From positions 801,420 to 865,419 of the forward strand of contig QANY01004038.1 in NCBI GenBank assembly GCA_003255025.1: 64,000 nt of DNA. The letters are read 5' to 3'. A program made the translations under genes and the position numbers. Below the pieces are notes generated by a model. The model ran no database searches and was not told the DNA's origin. It saw nothing but the letters and a program-made list of their open reading frames with translations. The stretch's first letter is position 1; each line of letters opens with the position of its first letter. Below are positions 47,640-59,555 of the stretch, in pieces. The DNA comes from Datisca glomerata. Taxonomy: Eukaryota > Streptophyta > Magnoliopsida > Cucurbitales > Datiscaceae.

Positions 47640-48425
47640 GGGTTCACCAAAAATTAAAAATTCTTTTTTTAGAGGTTCGCCAAAAATGTATTGGAGTGCA
47701 CCAAATACGTACTGGGGTTCACCAAATATGTATTGGAGTTCACTAAATATGTACAAATTAATAATTCTTGGAGGGGTTGATCAAATATGTATTGGGGTTC
47801 ACCATTACGTAGTAGGATTCACCAAATACGTACAAAATTAATAGTTTTTGGAGAGGTTCAACAAAATTACTTTGTATGTATTTTTTGAACCCTAATACAT
47901 ATTTGATGAACCCCTTCAAGAATGATTAATTTATACGTATTTGGTGAACCACATTATATATTTGATTACCTCATTATGTATTTGGTAAACCTTAGTACAT
48001 ATTTGGTGAACCCCTTCAAAAATTTTTAATTTATATGTATTTGGTGAATCTCATTACGTATTAGCTGAACTCCACTACATATTTGATGAACTCCTCTAAT
48101 AATTAATAATTTATACATATTTGGTGAACCTCATTACGTATTTGATGAACCCCACTACAATTTTGATGAACCCCTCCAAGATTTATTAATTTATATGTAT
48201 TTGGTGAATCACATTAAGTATTTGGTGAACCTCTATACATATTTGGTGAACACCAGTACATATTTGGTGAACCCCCTATAAGATTTATTAATTTGTACGT
48301 ATTTGGTGTACTACAGTAAATATTTGGTGAACCCCTAGTACGCATTTGATGAACCCCTAGTACATATTTAGTAAATCCTAATACGTATTTGATGAACCAC
48401 AAAAAAAATTTGTCAGTATCGGGAA
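47640..48425. repeat. Minisatellite of the right arm
   Basis: Units GGTTCACCAAATACGTACT run to about 47860, then inverted units TACGTATTTGGTGAACC run to about 48400. This is longer than the left-arm array (about 780 versus 390 bp). Predicted peptides rich in SPNMYW repeats come from these units and are not genes. Confidence 0.85.
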
Positions 48426-48450
48426 AAACCCCGGCGTTGTAAAATTTTCC

Positions 48451-48459
48451 TGATTTCAT
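48451..48459. repeat. Right target-site duplication of the Mutator-like element
   Basis: TGATTTCAT, identical to 44678-44686. Confidence 0.9.
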
Positions 48460-50990
48460 ATCAGTACTACAAACCATCTATAAAGTACTATGCATATGTT
48501 CGTTTCAATTATGGAAGATCAAATACTAAAAGAATTACTCTGTTATTTAGAGAACTATCAAATGCATCGCCCACTCAACTTTTCCGCAGTATCATGAAGA
48601 CCCCCTTAAATTGAGGGGGCGCTTGTTTTGAGTTATGTGCGTGGTAAAATATATGGTAACTTATTTTTTAATATTTTTTTACGTTTGTTTCAAGTATTCT
48701 CATTTGGTATAGTAAAATTATTTAACCTTGTTAAATAGTAATCACACATTATTTTCCCTACCCCTTTTTCACAAAAAAACTATTTTACAAAATAACTTTA
48801 TCAATTCACTTAATTATCTTATCAACCCATCTACGCATTTTCTAAAATATCTTTTATTTCTCAAATTCCCATAAAAACATCATTATTTGTTTGCATTTCT
48901 CCCTACTTGATTTTCGTATTTTATTTTCTGCATGACCAAAGCAACACCTAAGGGTCAATAATCTTAATCCCGGAATCTCGCCTCATCTCGTTATGGTACA
49001 GACGAGATTTTTTCATGTCTCAAATCAGTTCGCGTCATGATTAGAACTTTATATTTTAAACATGTTATATTTTTATCCCACATGATCCCATCCTAAAAGA
49101 GTCGTACCACAAATCCGTCTTGCAGCTCGTCCGATGAGATTAAGATATATACACGTTAATTAGAATGTATGATATTAAATATTATGTTTAGAAAATTCAA
49201 GAATATACATAAAATCTTCATATATGTATAATATAAAGTTTAAATGATTAAAAATAAATATTCATAATCTTAAAAAATCTTCAAACTTAATAGTTAGTTA
49301 ATTAAGAAAAAGTTATATATGTTGAGCGTTTCCTTACAAAATATGAAATTAACAAGGTAATATCGTAGAAAATGATCTACATGCATTTTTTAAAGTAAAT
49401 TTTGAACAATCTTCTATTTAATTCATTTATATGTTTGTTTAAAAAATGAAAAAAAATCAGACATTTGGCCGGTATAGTTTATATCAAGTTTTAATGTAGT
49501 CATTATAGTTAGAAAAAACTCATCCCACTAAAATCTACTTTATCAAAATATATTTTACATTTGATACGTAAATAACATGCGACGTCAACAGATATGTTAA
49601 AAATATTAACGGTGATTGACGAAATAACAACATGGATACAATGTGTAAACATTGATGATGAAATTGAAATTTTTGAACTATAATGGCCACGTAAAAACTT
49701 GGTATAATTTTAGTGGCCAAATATGTAATTTTCTGGAAAAAAAAATTTGTACGTTGTATGGAAAAAATTATTTTACCTTCTAACATAGTAAAAGAAAAGT
49801 AGTGAATTTGATTTTATTGGGAGCGTTAATAAAATAGTTAATTTCCTAATGCGTATAATAAAATATACATTTTATTGGATTAGAGTTTTGGAAAAATATA
49901 TTTAGTCAATAATTTAAGTATTCTTAAATTCTTTATGTAATATTAACTTTTCCAACAACTTTACCTACTTCAGTTATACCAAACAAGATAATCTCACTTT
50001 CTCACTAACTTTTTAACCTAATCATATGTTACCAAACATTGTCATCTCAAAACATTGTCATATAACTTTATCATTTAAATTATCTATACACTTAACTTTC
50101 TCAGTATTCTTATTTAAACCATACCAAACGACTCCTAAAAATCTTCTCTAAAACTCCATCATCATTGTCACTTAAAAAAATTCACCCCTTCCGTTAGTTT
50201 TTGTATAAATTGAACGTAAAAATCATTAAGTGACATGCACATGATAGTTTTCTCCACATTATACCCTTTTTCTTTTCCCCAATAAACGATCAACATAGAA
50301 GTACTTCACTACATAGAGGTGTTACACGGCTAAAATTCATGATTTTTACCCTTCAATAATTAGAGGTCTACAGGTGGTAGTCTGATGCTAGCAAATCTCT
50401 TAAATCTTTTTTATCGAAACTGTAGAGGGATCCAAATTCATTTGGGCCTTTCATGACCCAAGATATAGAAAGCACAATGGTTTGAATAATGATTTTCCTC
50501 ATGAGGATTCGAGTCTCATATAGCTGAACCATACATCGATCGGATTTTCAGCTAAGATCAAGGTACAAACAACGCACCAGAGACAAACCAAGAACTAAAA
50601 CCCTAGAGAATTAGTTGGTCTAGCTCCAAACTAACGGGGTCGATCCCTACTTACAAAGAGCATCGTGACTGAAATGGAGGTCCAGCTCAGTGAGAGGACT
50701 ATAGAAGCAAAGATCATTCTGATATCTAGGTGTGAGCCAAGTGACCCACCATTAAGGAATTGTAAAGGATTGTAAAGGGATTGGTTCACCAAGCTCAATA
50801 TAGTAAGTGGTGAGGCATTGAATACACCTTAGCACGAGTTAACAGCAAAAATCAGACTGATTCAATTGGCCCAACCAACAAGAGATCACAACAAAAGGAA
50901 ACACGAACGACCTAATAGAATAAGCGAGTCCTCAAAAGTAATTAAACCAGTGGATTATGCAATGAGTAAATTTCTAGTGGACGACAAACT
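48460..50990. other. AT-rich intergenic sequence with a possible inverted-repeat element
   Basis: No coding domain was seen. GGGGGCGCTTGTTTTGAG at about 48614 and, inverted, AGGAGTCGTTTGGTATGG at about 50137 may be weak terminal repeats of an old DNA element of about 1.5 kb. No target duplication supports it. The remainder (50140-50990) is unassigned. Confidence 0.35.
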
Positions 50991-52900
50991 AAATATTGTT
51001 GTTCCGAGCTAAATGTCTTGAGACATAATTAAACAAGGAGATAATATCACAAATGCAAGCCACGTAGAATCATTAAGATAAAGTAATATGTAATAACTAT
51101 TTATGAGTAAACATTTATTTCTTTGACATTTATGTATTACTGAATTTTCTGAACAAATGAGAGTTTTCTTTAATTAAAGTGTGTTTGTAACTGACTTAAG
51201 TGCTGGAACTATTGTCAATGTAAGAAGAGTAAAGGTTGAGCGGTCTTCGAGACGAACTCTTTTGAGATAGTTCAGAATTTTTTTGACAGTCTTAGGATCG
51301 AATGTGCAATCAAATTCAATTATGACTGTTAGGTTGACCAAAAAGATACTGGTCTTGGAGCATGAGAATCGAGACTCTACGGTTGACTTAGACATGTTAT
51401 AAAACATATTGAATAAACCAGTAACTAATTAGTTTAGAGCAAAACTATTTATCTAGCTCTGAATCTAATTGTTACACCTTAAGAGTATTTTTGTAATTAC
51501 TTTAATCCCAAGGTGAATATGAAAGTTGACATCATTACGTGCGATCTTTGATATGTCAAATGAGTGAGTTCAAATTATCAGACAATATCTCGGTTTGTGG
51601 GATCGTGATTCAGTTATGATGGAATTATGTGATTCACAAATATGAAATTCGTGGCGAGATTGCAATAGCAACAATATCAACTTATGCTATATTGACGAGT
51701 GTGTGAATAAATAAACCGGGCTTGGTACTCAATGACATGAGTCATTGAATGAAATATGATGATATGTATGAGATACTTTACTGATATGTCTTTTCTATTC
51801 AGAATCAATAAAGAAGTTAAGGAAATAATAATTATAGGTGTAAAACAGTAATTTTACATCTCACTCTTGTTACTGATGTTCACGAAGGGTAATATCATAA
51901 AATATTTCATGGACCGTGAAATGAAAATGTTTATTTACACCAGATTTATAGTGGAGTCGTATGTTGTCCAGATTAATTATGTCAGAAATTTATGAAGATA
52001 AATTAGTCGGGTATTTGAATCTCATAGCCTTATTCATGTGAGTCCATTCGGTTTCAGGAGTAGCTCATAAGGACATGATTGAGAAACAACGACAGTTGGA
52101 TAAAAAATGTGTTTTGGACCAAGGTACACTTCCCAAATACATATAAGATGGGTGTCACCACTAAATTAGTGAAGAGAAAAATTAATGTTCAAATTTTTTT
52201 TTTTTCAATTATTGGATAATTAGTAAATAAAAAAATTAATTAATTAATTGATAGGGTCAATTTAATTCATCAATTTGGACTGATGAATCTGGACACTATT
52301 TTAGCTTTATGGAAGATGTAAAAATCGCACATGACAGTACATTGAGAGGAGATAATTTTTGGCAATTTAATATACAGGGATATATGTGAAAATTTTGTAA
52401 TTATCATATAAGTGATTTCATCATTATCACTATCTCTCACCCTATCCCTATCGCTAACCCTATCTTTCAGTGTGTTAATTAGAGAAGAAAGAGATGTCTC
52501 TCTCTTGAAGAACACAAAGTTGCCGTTGATTTCTTCACAGTAGGGGAAGAGAAAATTTTGTCTTCTCTTTCAATTGATGTTTTTAGAGCCCACACTCAAC
52601 TTCTACAAAAATCTTTGAGAGAGTTACTTCTGACTCAAACGAGTGATTGTTGTTGTGAAGATCAATTACTACTTCTACGAAGAACGAAGAACGAGAGATA
52701 GAAATTAGATCCCGCCAAATCAGAAATTCTCCATTAATTGAATTGTTTCGAGCTCTTCTCGATACGTTTATATGATTATGCATGTTCATTATTTAGTTTT
52801 ATGTTTAATTAGATTAAACGTGTGTATGAAATTAATATATCGCCCATGAACCATTCGCGGTTCATTAATTTTTCTTCAAAATCTAAAACTCGATCCAACA
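50991..52900 (+). mobile_element. Copia LTR of the first downstream element (left boundary uncertain)
   Basis: The right end is fixed by CGATCCAACA followed by a primer-binding site. Internal phrases such as GGTGTAAAACAGTAATTTTACA (about 51837) parallel the family-A LTR (GGGTAAAACGGTAATTTTGAC), suggesting a related but diverged LTR. No polypurine tract or second LTR of this element was identified. The left edge near TGTTGTTCCGAG (50997) is a guess. Confidence 0.5.
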
Positions 52901-52919
52901 ATTGGTATGAGAGCCGTTG
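52901..52919 (+). other. Primer-binding site, initiator-tRNA-Met type
   Basis: ATTGGTATGAGAGCCGTTG, one base off the TGGTATCAGAGC type used by plant copia elements. It begins the internal region of the first downstream copia element. Confidence 0.7.
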
Positions 52920-53154
52920 ATTTTTGAATATGCATATTATAAATCTAAACATATGTATGGATGAATATGATGATATTAGCATATAATTTTTGTATGGTAG
53001 ATTCTAAGCATGTTTGAATGTATTTTATGAATGGATCTCGATCGATTGACTCTGAGTATTTTTTATTCAATTTTAGAATTGATGTATGCCGCAATTGTGA
53101 CATGATTTTGTGTAATTTAATTTTGCAAGAGTTGTATCGTTAAATTCATGTAAA

Positions 53155-53460
53155 TCCATCGCGAAGGCGTTCTGATCATATCGTCCCATGAACCCTGAGA
53201 AGCTGCACGCACCCTGAGGTCCATCGTCCGCTCCACGCCCGTGCCGTCTGCCGTCACGAGCCACCCAGTTCGCTCCATCTCACAGCGTGTCATCCACCAC
53301 TTACCACCACGATTCTCGCTGTTGAGCTGTCCATGTCAGCCGCCGGCGGTGGGGGCCGGGCAGCTGGCGGCGGCGGTGGGACTGTCCCACTACCACCGCT
53401 GACGATAATCCTTGTGATTGCTAGGGAACATGGCTCAGATGCCCTGATACCGTGTTGCCC
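53155..53460. other. GC-rich island in the copia leader
   Basis: About 300 bp of strikingly GC-rich sequence (for example CCGCCGGCGGTGGGGGCCGG) in an AT-rich element leader. The leader of the second element (57835-58300) matches on the right side (CCCTAAT followed by TTTTGTCTTTTAAATTTT-type sequence) but lacks this island. The minus-strand open frame across it has no recognised domain. Confidence 0.7.
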
Positions 53461-54683
53461 TATCTTTGTGATACTTCACGAAACCCTAATTCTATATTTT
53501 GTCTTTTAAATTTTAAATTTTAAAAGGATAATTATCAATTTTTTAATTTTTTGAAAATTAAAATTTAATTAATTGATTGGGTTTGACCTAAGTTTGATAA
53601 GTGACTAAATTTTTCTTTTTTTGACTAATCAAATATAATTAATTTAGAAAGAATATTTAATGATATTATTTAATTAGAAAACTAGTTTTATTAACTAAAA
53701 GATTTTTTATCAAAACTTGATGATTATGAGGAGATAATTACATAGGCTATGAAGACTAGCATTTAAATTATTGTAATTCAATTATTTTTCTTTTTATGGG
53801 TTGTAATTAGAAATGAGTCATAGAGAGGTTAATTTTAAATATATTATTTATTATTAATCCCGCATCCTCATATAACATGTCATATAAAAATAGGGATTAT
53901 GCAATTATCAAATTTCGATGTAGCATGTACATGCAACATTGTTGTTTAAATTTATAATGAGTTATCATTTTAAATAAAATGTGAATTTTATAAAAGTTAT
54001 AAATTTAAAATTATGATTTAAAATTTTATAAAATCGTATAATTTTAAAAACTTGCTTTTCAAATTTATAAAGAGTTATGATTATTGAAAAAGCAAAGAAA
54101 AATCTAATTTTTCAAAAACTATGTGGGATGGTCGTTTACGTTAAAACGTTCCCAAGGTCCTCAATGTAAAGTTGATCGTGACACGAGGAATGGTTTAGAA
54201 CCACTCTAGCGGTCCTCTCTTCAGTGAGAGAAACTTGAGAATCATGCCGCTTTGAGTCATCTAATTGCTTGAGAAGCTAAGGCTTGTACAAAAAGTGGTG
54301 GCAAGACCGTCCCTAGACGGATGGTTAGTTCATAGCTACCTTTAAAGCTGATGCGTTGGTTAAACAGTTAGACCGGAGCACATTAGAATCTCTCATAGGA
54401 GCTAGTCAATGGGGCTAAGGTGAGCAAAACCATTAGTGATTGGGTGAGCTAGATGTAATGTCATCTTGAGAAGCGTTAACCAAACGAAAAGAGCCTCGAT
54501 GTGGTAGGAGGTAGCTCGAACGTTGTCCTTAGATGAGATGAGGTACCGTTGTTGGTCGTAACATTATGGAATAAATATGTTTATATCATATTTTTAAATA
54601 TTTAAGTATTTGCATCATACATCATACTTTCCTAAATGACTAAGTATTTATCTACACTATTTTATTTATTCTTTTCGATAATC

Positions 54684-56315
54684 ATGTCATTGTCCCTACT
54701 CTCAACAATCTTGAATGCAAACAAACTCACTGGTGAAATTTATGTGGATTGGAAACGTAATCTTGATATCGTGCTGACGGTAGAAAAGTACAAGTTCGTG
54801 CACAACACCTCTTGTCCCCTTGACCCTATTATTGAATCGACTCGACAAGAAAAGGATGTCTATGCTTCTTCGGCGTGTTCTGATGAGATCACCAGGTGTT
54901 ACATCTTGGCATCAGTTAGCAATGTGTTGCAACAATAACACCAGGACATGGCAACTGCCGCTAATATGATATTGAAAATCACCAAAATGTTTGAGGATTA
55001 GGGTCGTCAAGCCAAGCAAGCTATTGTGCGAAACTTCGTGAACTGCTGGTGAAACCTGATACTCTTGTTAGAGAAAATATGATGCTGATCATTAGTTATC
55101 TAAATGAGATGGAGATCATGGAATCTAAGGTAGATCGTGAGACTCAAGTTTATATGATCCTCAAGACCCTGCCAGACACTTTTGAGAACTTCAAACCTAA
55201 TTATTGGATGAATAAGTTGAGCTACTCTTTTTCAGAACTTATAAAGGAGTTGTAAGCTACTGAGACCCTATTTCTGAAGGGCAAGAGGAAGAATGGAGAG
55301 ATAAACTTTACTGAAAGTAAGCCTTCCACCTTTGGTGCTAAAAGGAAACAAAAGAGAGGTACGAAGAAATATATGAAGGTGAACTCGAAAGCTGTGAATG
55401 TTAAGGCCTTGCAAAAGTGGACAAGTCAAAAGACATCATCATTGCAGAGTCACTGGTCATTGGAAACGCAACTGTCCGGATTATCTCAAAGAGTTGAAAT
55501 CCAATGGTACATTCCTTCTTACCAAAGCCTGTCATGTGGGTGACTCTACTTTTTCGTAGATTATAGACTTTACAGCCATTAACCACATTTGTTGTTTCCT
55601 ACAGGGGTTAAGGGAATGCAGAAGGCTTAACAAGGGCAAGTTCAGCTTTCGTTAGGGAAACGGAGCACTAGTATCGGCAATATCAGTTGAAACTATTAAA
55701 TTATTATTTGAGAATATTTAATTGGTTTTACGTGTTGCTTATTATATTCTGGTTTTTTGGAAAAATCTTATTTTAGTAGCTAGTTTAATTTAGCAAGGAT
55801 TTTATTTGGATTTCATATAAAATGATATTGGTATTTTAGAAATGAATGCATAACTACGAGTGCACGCATGATAAACAACTTATTCTATGTAAAACTAAAA
55901 GTTCCAATGAAATGTCACACTGAAATACATACTAATTTACAAAGGGATAGTAAAAGGTTGAAGTCTGACTCAATCGATCTAACCTACTTGCGGCACTTAC
56001 ATCTTGGTCACATTAGCCTATATAGGAATAAAAGACTTACAAAGGATGGTCCATTGCAAACTTTAAGTGTGAAATCACTATCCACATGTGAATCCTGTAT
56101 AGGAGGTAAAATGACCAAGAGACCCTTTTCAGCAAATGGTGAAAGAGTCACCCAATGCCTCGAACTCGTATATAGTGATGTACGTGGACCATTCAATATC
56201 CAAGTAAGAGTAGGTTATGAACATTTTGTAATCTTCACTGATGACTACTCACATTTTAGAAATATTTATCTAATGTGCCAAAAGCATGAAACCTTTGAAA
56301 AGTTCAAAGAGTACA
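54684..56315 (+). pseudogene. Copia gag to integrase N-terminal half, decayed and truncated
   Basis: Gag starts at 54684 (ILNANKLTGEIYVDWKRNLD), continues through CYILASVSNVLQQ, and in other frames ETQVYMILKTLPDTFENF (about 55140). The protease core, normally DSGAT, reads DFTAINHIC (about 55563) and is disabled. The pre-integrase and integrase start follow as one open stretch (LRHLHLGHISLYR, CESCIGGKMTKRPF, then LVYSDVRGPF and FTDDYSHF; 55960-56280). It ends abruptly at FEKFKEYK (56315), where family-A LTR sequence begins. Reverse transcriptase and RNase H are missing. Stops at 54936, 55001 and elsewhere. Confidence 0.85.
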
Positions 56316-57834
56316 AGGGTAAAATGGTAATTTTGATGAGATCTAATTTTCAAACCAATAATTGGAGGACAGAACTACATGAAGTGATTATATCAATGGA
56401 CTACACGAGAGTACTCTGTAAATATATTTTGTAATTACTAATAGTGCAATTCCATATTTATAGTGAATAATAATGAAATTAGTAAATAAGATTATTTAAT
56501 TAAAAAGTTTAATTAATAATCTAGTTTATTAGGGATTAGAATTAATAGTCTATGGTCTCAAAGTCACCTCTGTACTACACAATCTAGGGTGTAAATATTT
56601 CAGGAGATGAGAAAAGGACTAACTTGCAGCAGGAATTAAATTTCTAGGGCAAATATATATTTATGAGACAATTATATGTAATTAATCAATTAAGTTATTT
56701 ATGTAATTTTTGGAAGTTACAATTAAATAATTTTATCGATTAATTTTGTGTTGATCAATAAGTGAGGCAGAATATTTAGTTATAAAATTAAATAATATTA
56801 AATCATTATGAGATAATGATTTTATTTAATTTTATCTAATCTCTTAAGTTAATAGATAATATAATTGATCGGGAGATCAGATACGTTAATTTTGAATTAT
56901 CCGATATCTAGATATATATTTGATTAAAATAAATAATAAATTTAGAAAATTGACATATGGCAATTTTAGACTGCCACATGTCAATCACTGATTTTGAATT
57001 AGACACTCACATGGACTACTGTAATGTCAGGTGGCACTATAGTGGACACGTGGCACCATGTTGTGCCTCACGACGCTACAGTGGTGCCGTGAGTCATCAA
57101 TGTTGTGAGGCACTGTTGCTGTTCATGACACACTGCAATGTCGTGTGGCACTGCAGTGAGTCATCAATGTTGTGAGGCACTGTTGTTCTTCACGACACAC
57201 TGTAGTGCCGTGTGGCACTTCAATATTGCTCAATTACAGTCGGTCCCACTACAAGATACATTTATAATTAATTTATTAGTTTGTGTAAATCCTTAAAAAA
57301 TCTGATGAGCCTTGACCTATAAGATATAAATTGATATTATTCTATTGGCCTTATTGCTGCAACTGCAATCAGTGTGAAATTGTGTGATTAAAAGTTAATC
57401 AAAAATTTTTGTGAGTTTTCCTCTAATTCTCTCAGAGTTTTGTCACAATAGTTCTTCTCCAAAATCTCTAGATCTCATGTGTTGAGTACATCTAGAGATA
57501 GAAAAGTGTCTTTGAATTATTCTACGTGCCCTCACACATCCTAGTATGTTTGAGGATTGGCTTAGAAGATTTTGGTGTGGTCTCGCAGTCTATTGTTCAT
57601 GAGATTACAAGTTCTTTGCTTGTAAGAACGCTTGATAGACTACAAGAGCTATAAATATATATTTGTATCTCTTAGATTTAAGGTATAGATATATAATGGA
57701 TCCAATTGAAAAAAAAGTATTTTTCAAGTAAAAAGTTTTCACTTTTGGGATATGCGATGATGCGATCGTTTATCGTTTTATAATTTTTTTAAAATACCAC
57801 CGCGTGTCGCCATGCATTCCAACAATTGATATTA
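56316..57834 (+). mobile_element. Family-A copia LTR, 5'-truncated
   Basis: It matches 30757-32692 from GGGTAAAATGGTAATTTT onward and ends at CATTCCAACA. The first roughly 730 bp of the LTR, present at 30028 and 63299, is missing. It serves as the 5' LTR of the element whose interior starts at 57835. Confidence 0.85.
57088..57220. repeat. Tandem 66-67-bp repeat in the family-A LTR
   Basis: Two adjacent units start GTGAGTCATCAATGTTGTGA (57088 and 57154). Each contains GGCACTGTTG, CACGACACACTG-type and GTGTGGCACT motifs. The units are nearly identical, implying a recent duplication relative to the LTR. Confidence 0.9.
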
Positions 57835-57852
57835 GAATGATCTTTATATGTG
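57835..57852 (+). other. Degenerate primer-binding site of the second copia element
   Basis: ATTGATATTAGAATGATC follows the LTR end. Compared with the TGGTATCAGAGC type it has several substitutions, so priming would probably fail. Confidence 0.6.
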
Positions 57853-59555
57853 TATACATTAAATGATGTGTGGGTTTCTTGCATTATTCATTATATATGT
57901 TGATATGTATGAATCAATGGATGGTTATGTTTTTTGAATGCATGCGTGATGATGAATCATCAATTGTATGGTGACTTTTGAGTTAGTCTTTGTTCTTTGT
58001 TTTTCTTTAGATCTTGTGTAAGCTAGTTGGGGCGTAGGAACTTATTTTTTTTATTATTTTGAATATCATGATGTAAAAATTTCGTAAGCGAGAAGACGAA
58101 GAACGCACGAGACGAACGAGGAAAAAAAATAGGAAATAAGAATTCCACGAAAACCCTAATCCTATAATTTATCTTTTAAATTTTGAAATTTTAAAAGTAC
58201 AGTTATTTATTTTAAATTTTTAAAAATTAAAATTAATCAATTGATTGGGTTTTACCCAAAATTGATGAGTCATCAAATTAGTTTTTGACTAATCAAATTC
58301 AATTAATTTTAGAAGATAATTAATGGGATTATTTAATTAGGAAAAATAGTTTATCCTAGTTAAAAGTGTATTTAATTAATGCATGCATGATCAAAGCTTA
58401 AAGATTATGAAGATGGACCTCTGGTGAAGAATGAGCTATTTTGGAAATATATATTCTTATAGTCCTCGTTGTATTTATTTCTGCTTTTCAAAGTTGTAAT
58501 TTAGAAATATTCAATAGTCCCTCAGATCATCATTCATTTATTGTATTTACTTAAATAAATATTTATTGATTTGATTGATAACATAAACATGCATTAGTCC
58601 ATCACATGTCATACATGAAACCCCACACAGTTTTATTTATTCATGCATCTTATTAGTAAAAACTTGATTGATTAGGACTCTCATAATATGTTTATATGAA
58701 TTACTTTGGTAAATCAATTGCATCTAAACTGGTGAGTTTTAAATAATTAAACTTGATAATCACACCATTCTAAAGGCTTTAATAACCTTTAAGATAACCA
58801 ACTTTAGTAAAAAAGTTTTATTAAAGTTTGATGAATGTAATTAATTAGTTTTTCTAAGGTCACCTAATTTTGACTTAGGCTCTTTAGAAGGTTAAATGAA
58901 CTTAGACTAATAAGATTGAATTAATAATTATTTTTTCATTCGTAGGGTATTTTAACTAGTAAATGATTTAGAATTAATTGATTAATTAAATAAAAATATA
59001 TGAATTATAAAATAGTGAGTGAAATAAGGTTGGCATGTCATTGTAACATATGGTCTCCATTATTAGTACAATAATGTGAGATGACTTTATTTTCATCCCC
59101 CTAAGGAAGGTTTCGAACTGTATCAACATCAATGTTGAACTTCTTAAGAAGATATGACTAAGTGATGTAATTTAGACTTGACCGACCCTAAGGTGGCATA
59201 TTCTAAATCAAGTCATGGTATCTGAAATAATGGGTTACACTCACAAAATCACAAGTAAGCTTTGAGTGGATAATTGTGACTTGACCAAATTAGCGATACC
59301 TTATTGTTAAAAGAGAAAATATGTGATATTTTGAGTTTTAATCAATAAGGATGAGAATGTCTCATAGATAGTTTAAAATTAATCTGACCAACCCTAAGGC
59401 GGCACATTAATTGTAAGGTTGTCTTATCGTGGATTAGTAAATTTTAATTTTATATGTTTGATATGTTGTATTCATCCATCACCTTTACTTTCTAAATTTA
59501 TTGATATTATTTCAATTATATTGAATTATGTATATTTTATTTTTCAATTATTATT
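57853..59555 (+). other. Leader region of the second copia element
   Basis: An AT-rich untranslated leader homologous in part to 53480-53760 of the first element. It includes a possible R/leader phrase, AAACCCTAATCCTATA (about 58152). No genes. Confidence 0.6.

Larger units (their letters stand above)
44687..48450. mobile_element. Mutator-like foldback element with about 1.4-kb inverted arms
   Basis: The ends are inverted: left GGGTCACACTCCAATGCCAG with TTTTTCCCCAATACTGA; right (other strand) GGAAAATTTTACAACGCCGG with TTTTTCCCGATACTGAC. It is bordered by a perfect 9-bp duplication. The left arm (to about 46090) and right arm (from about 46850) match in inverse order. Each has a minisatellite of GGTTCACCAAATACGTAC units at the outside, a unique middle (such as ATTATGTTATCGTGATTTTATGATAAATATTGAGTAAAATA), and CTATACCGGCGGTTTTA-type repeats at the inside. 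No transposase was found, so it is non-autonomous. The centre (46178-46380) holds a third repeat (GAAAATGGTTAAGTGTAT) and an extra direct copy of arm sequence (about 46400-46500). Confidence 0.88.

Noticed and set aside
47617..48477. Open frames with SPNMYW-type peptide repeats on both strands, and a CRISPR-like regular spacing
   Set aside because: They are translations of the 20-bp minisatellite of the foldback element. Units are contiguous and vary in both orientations, with no unique spacers.
48614..50137. 1.5-kb hAT or Harbinger-like element
   Set aside because: Terminal similarity is weak and no target duplication is visible; mentioned only as a possibility.
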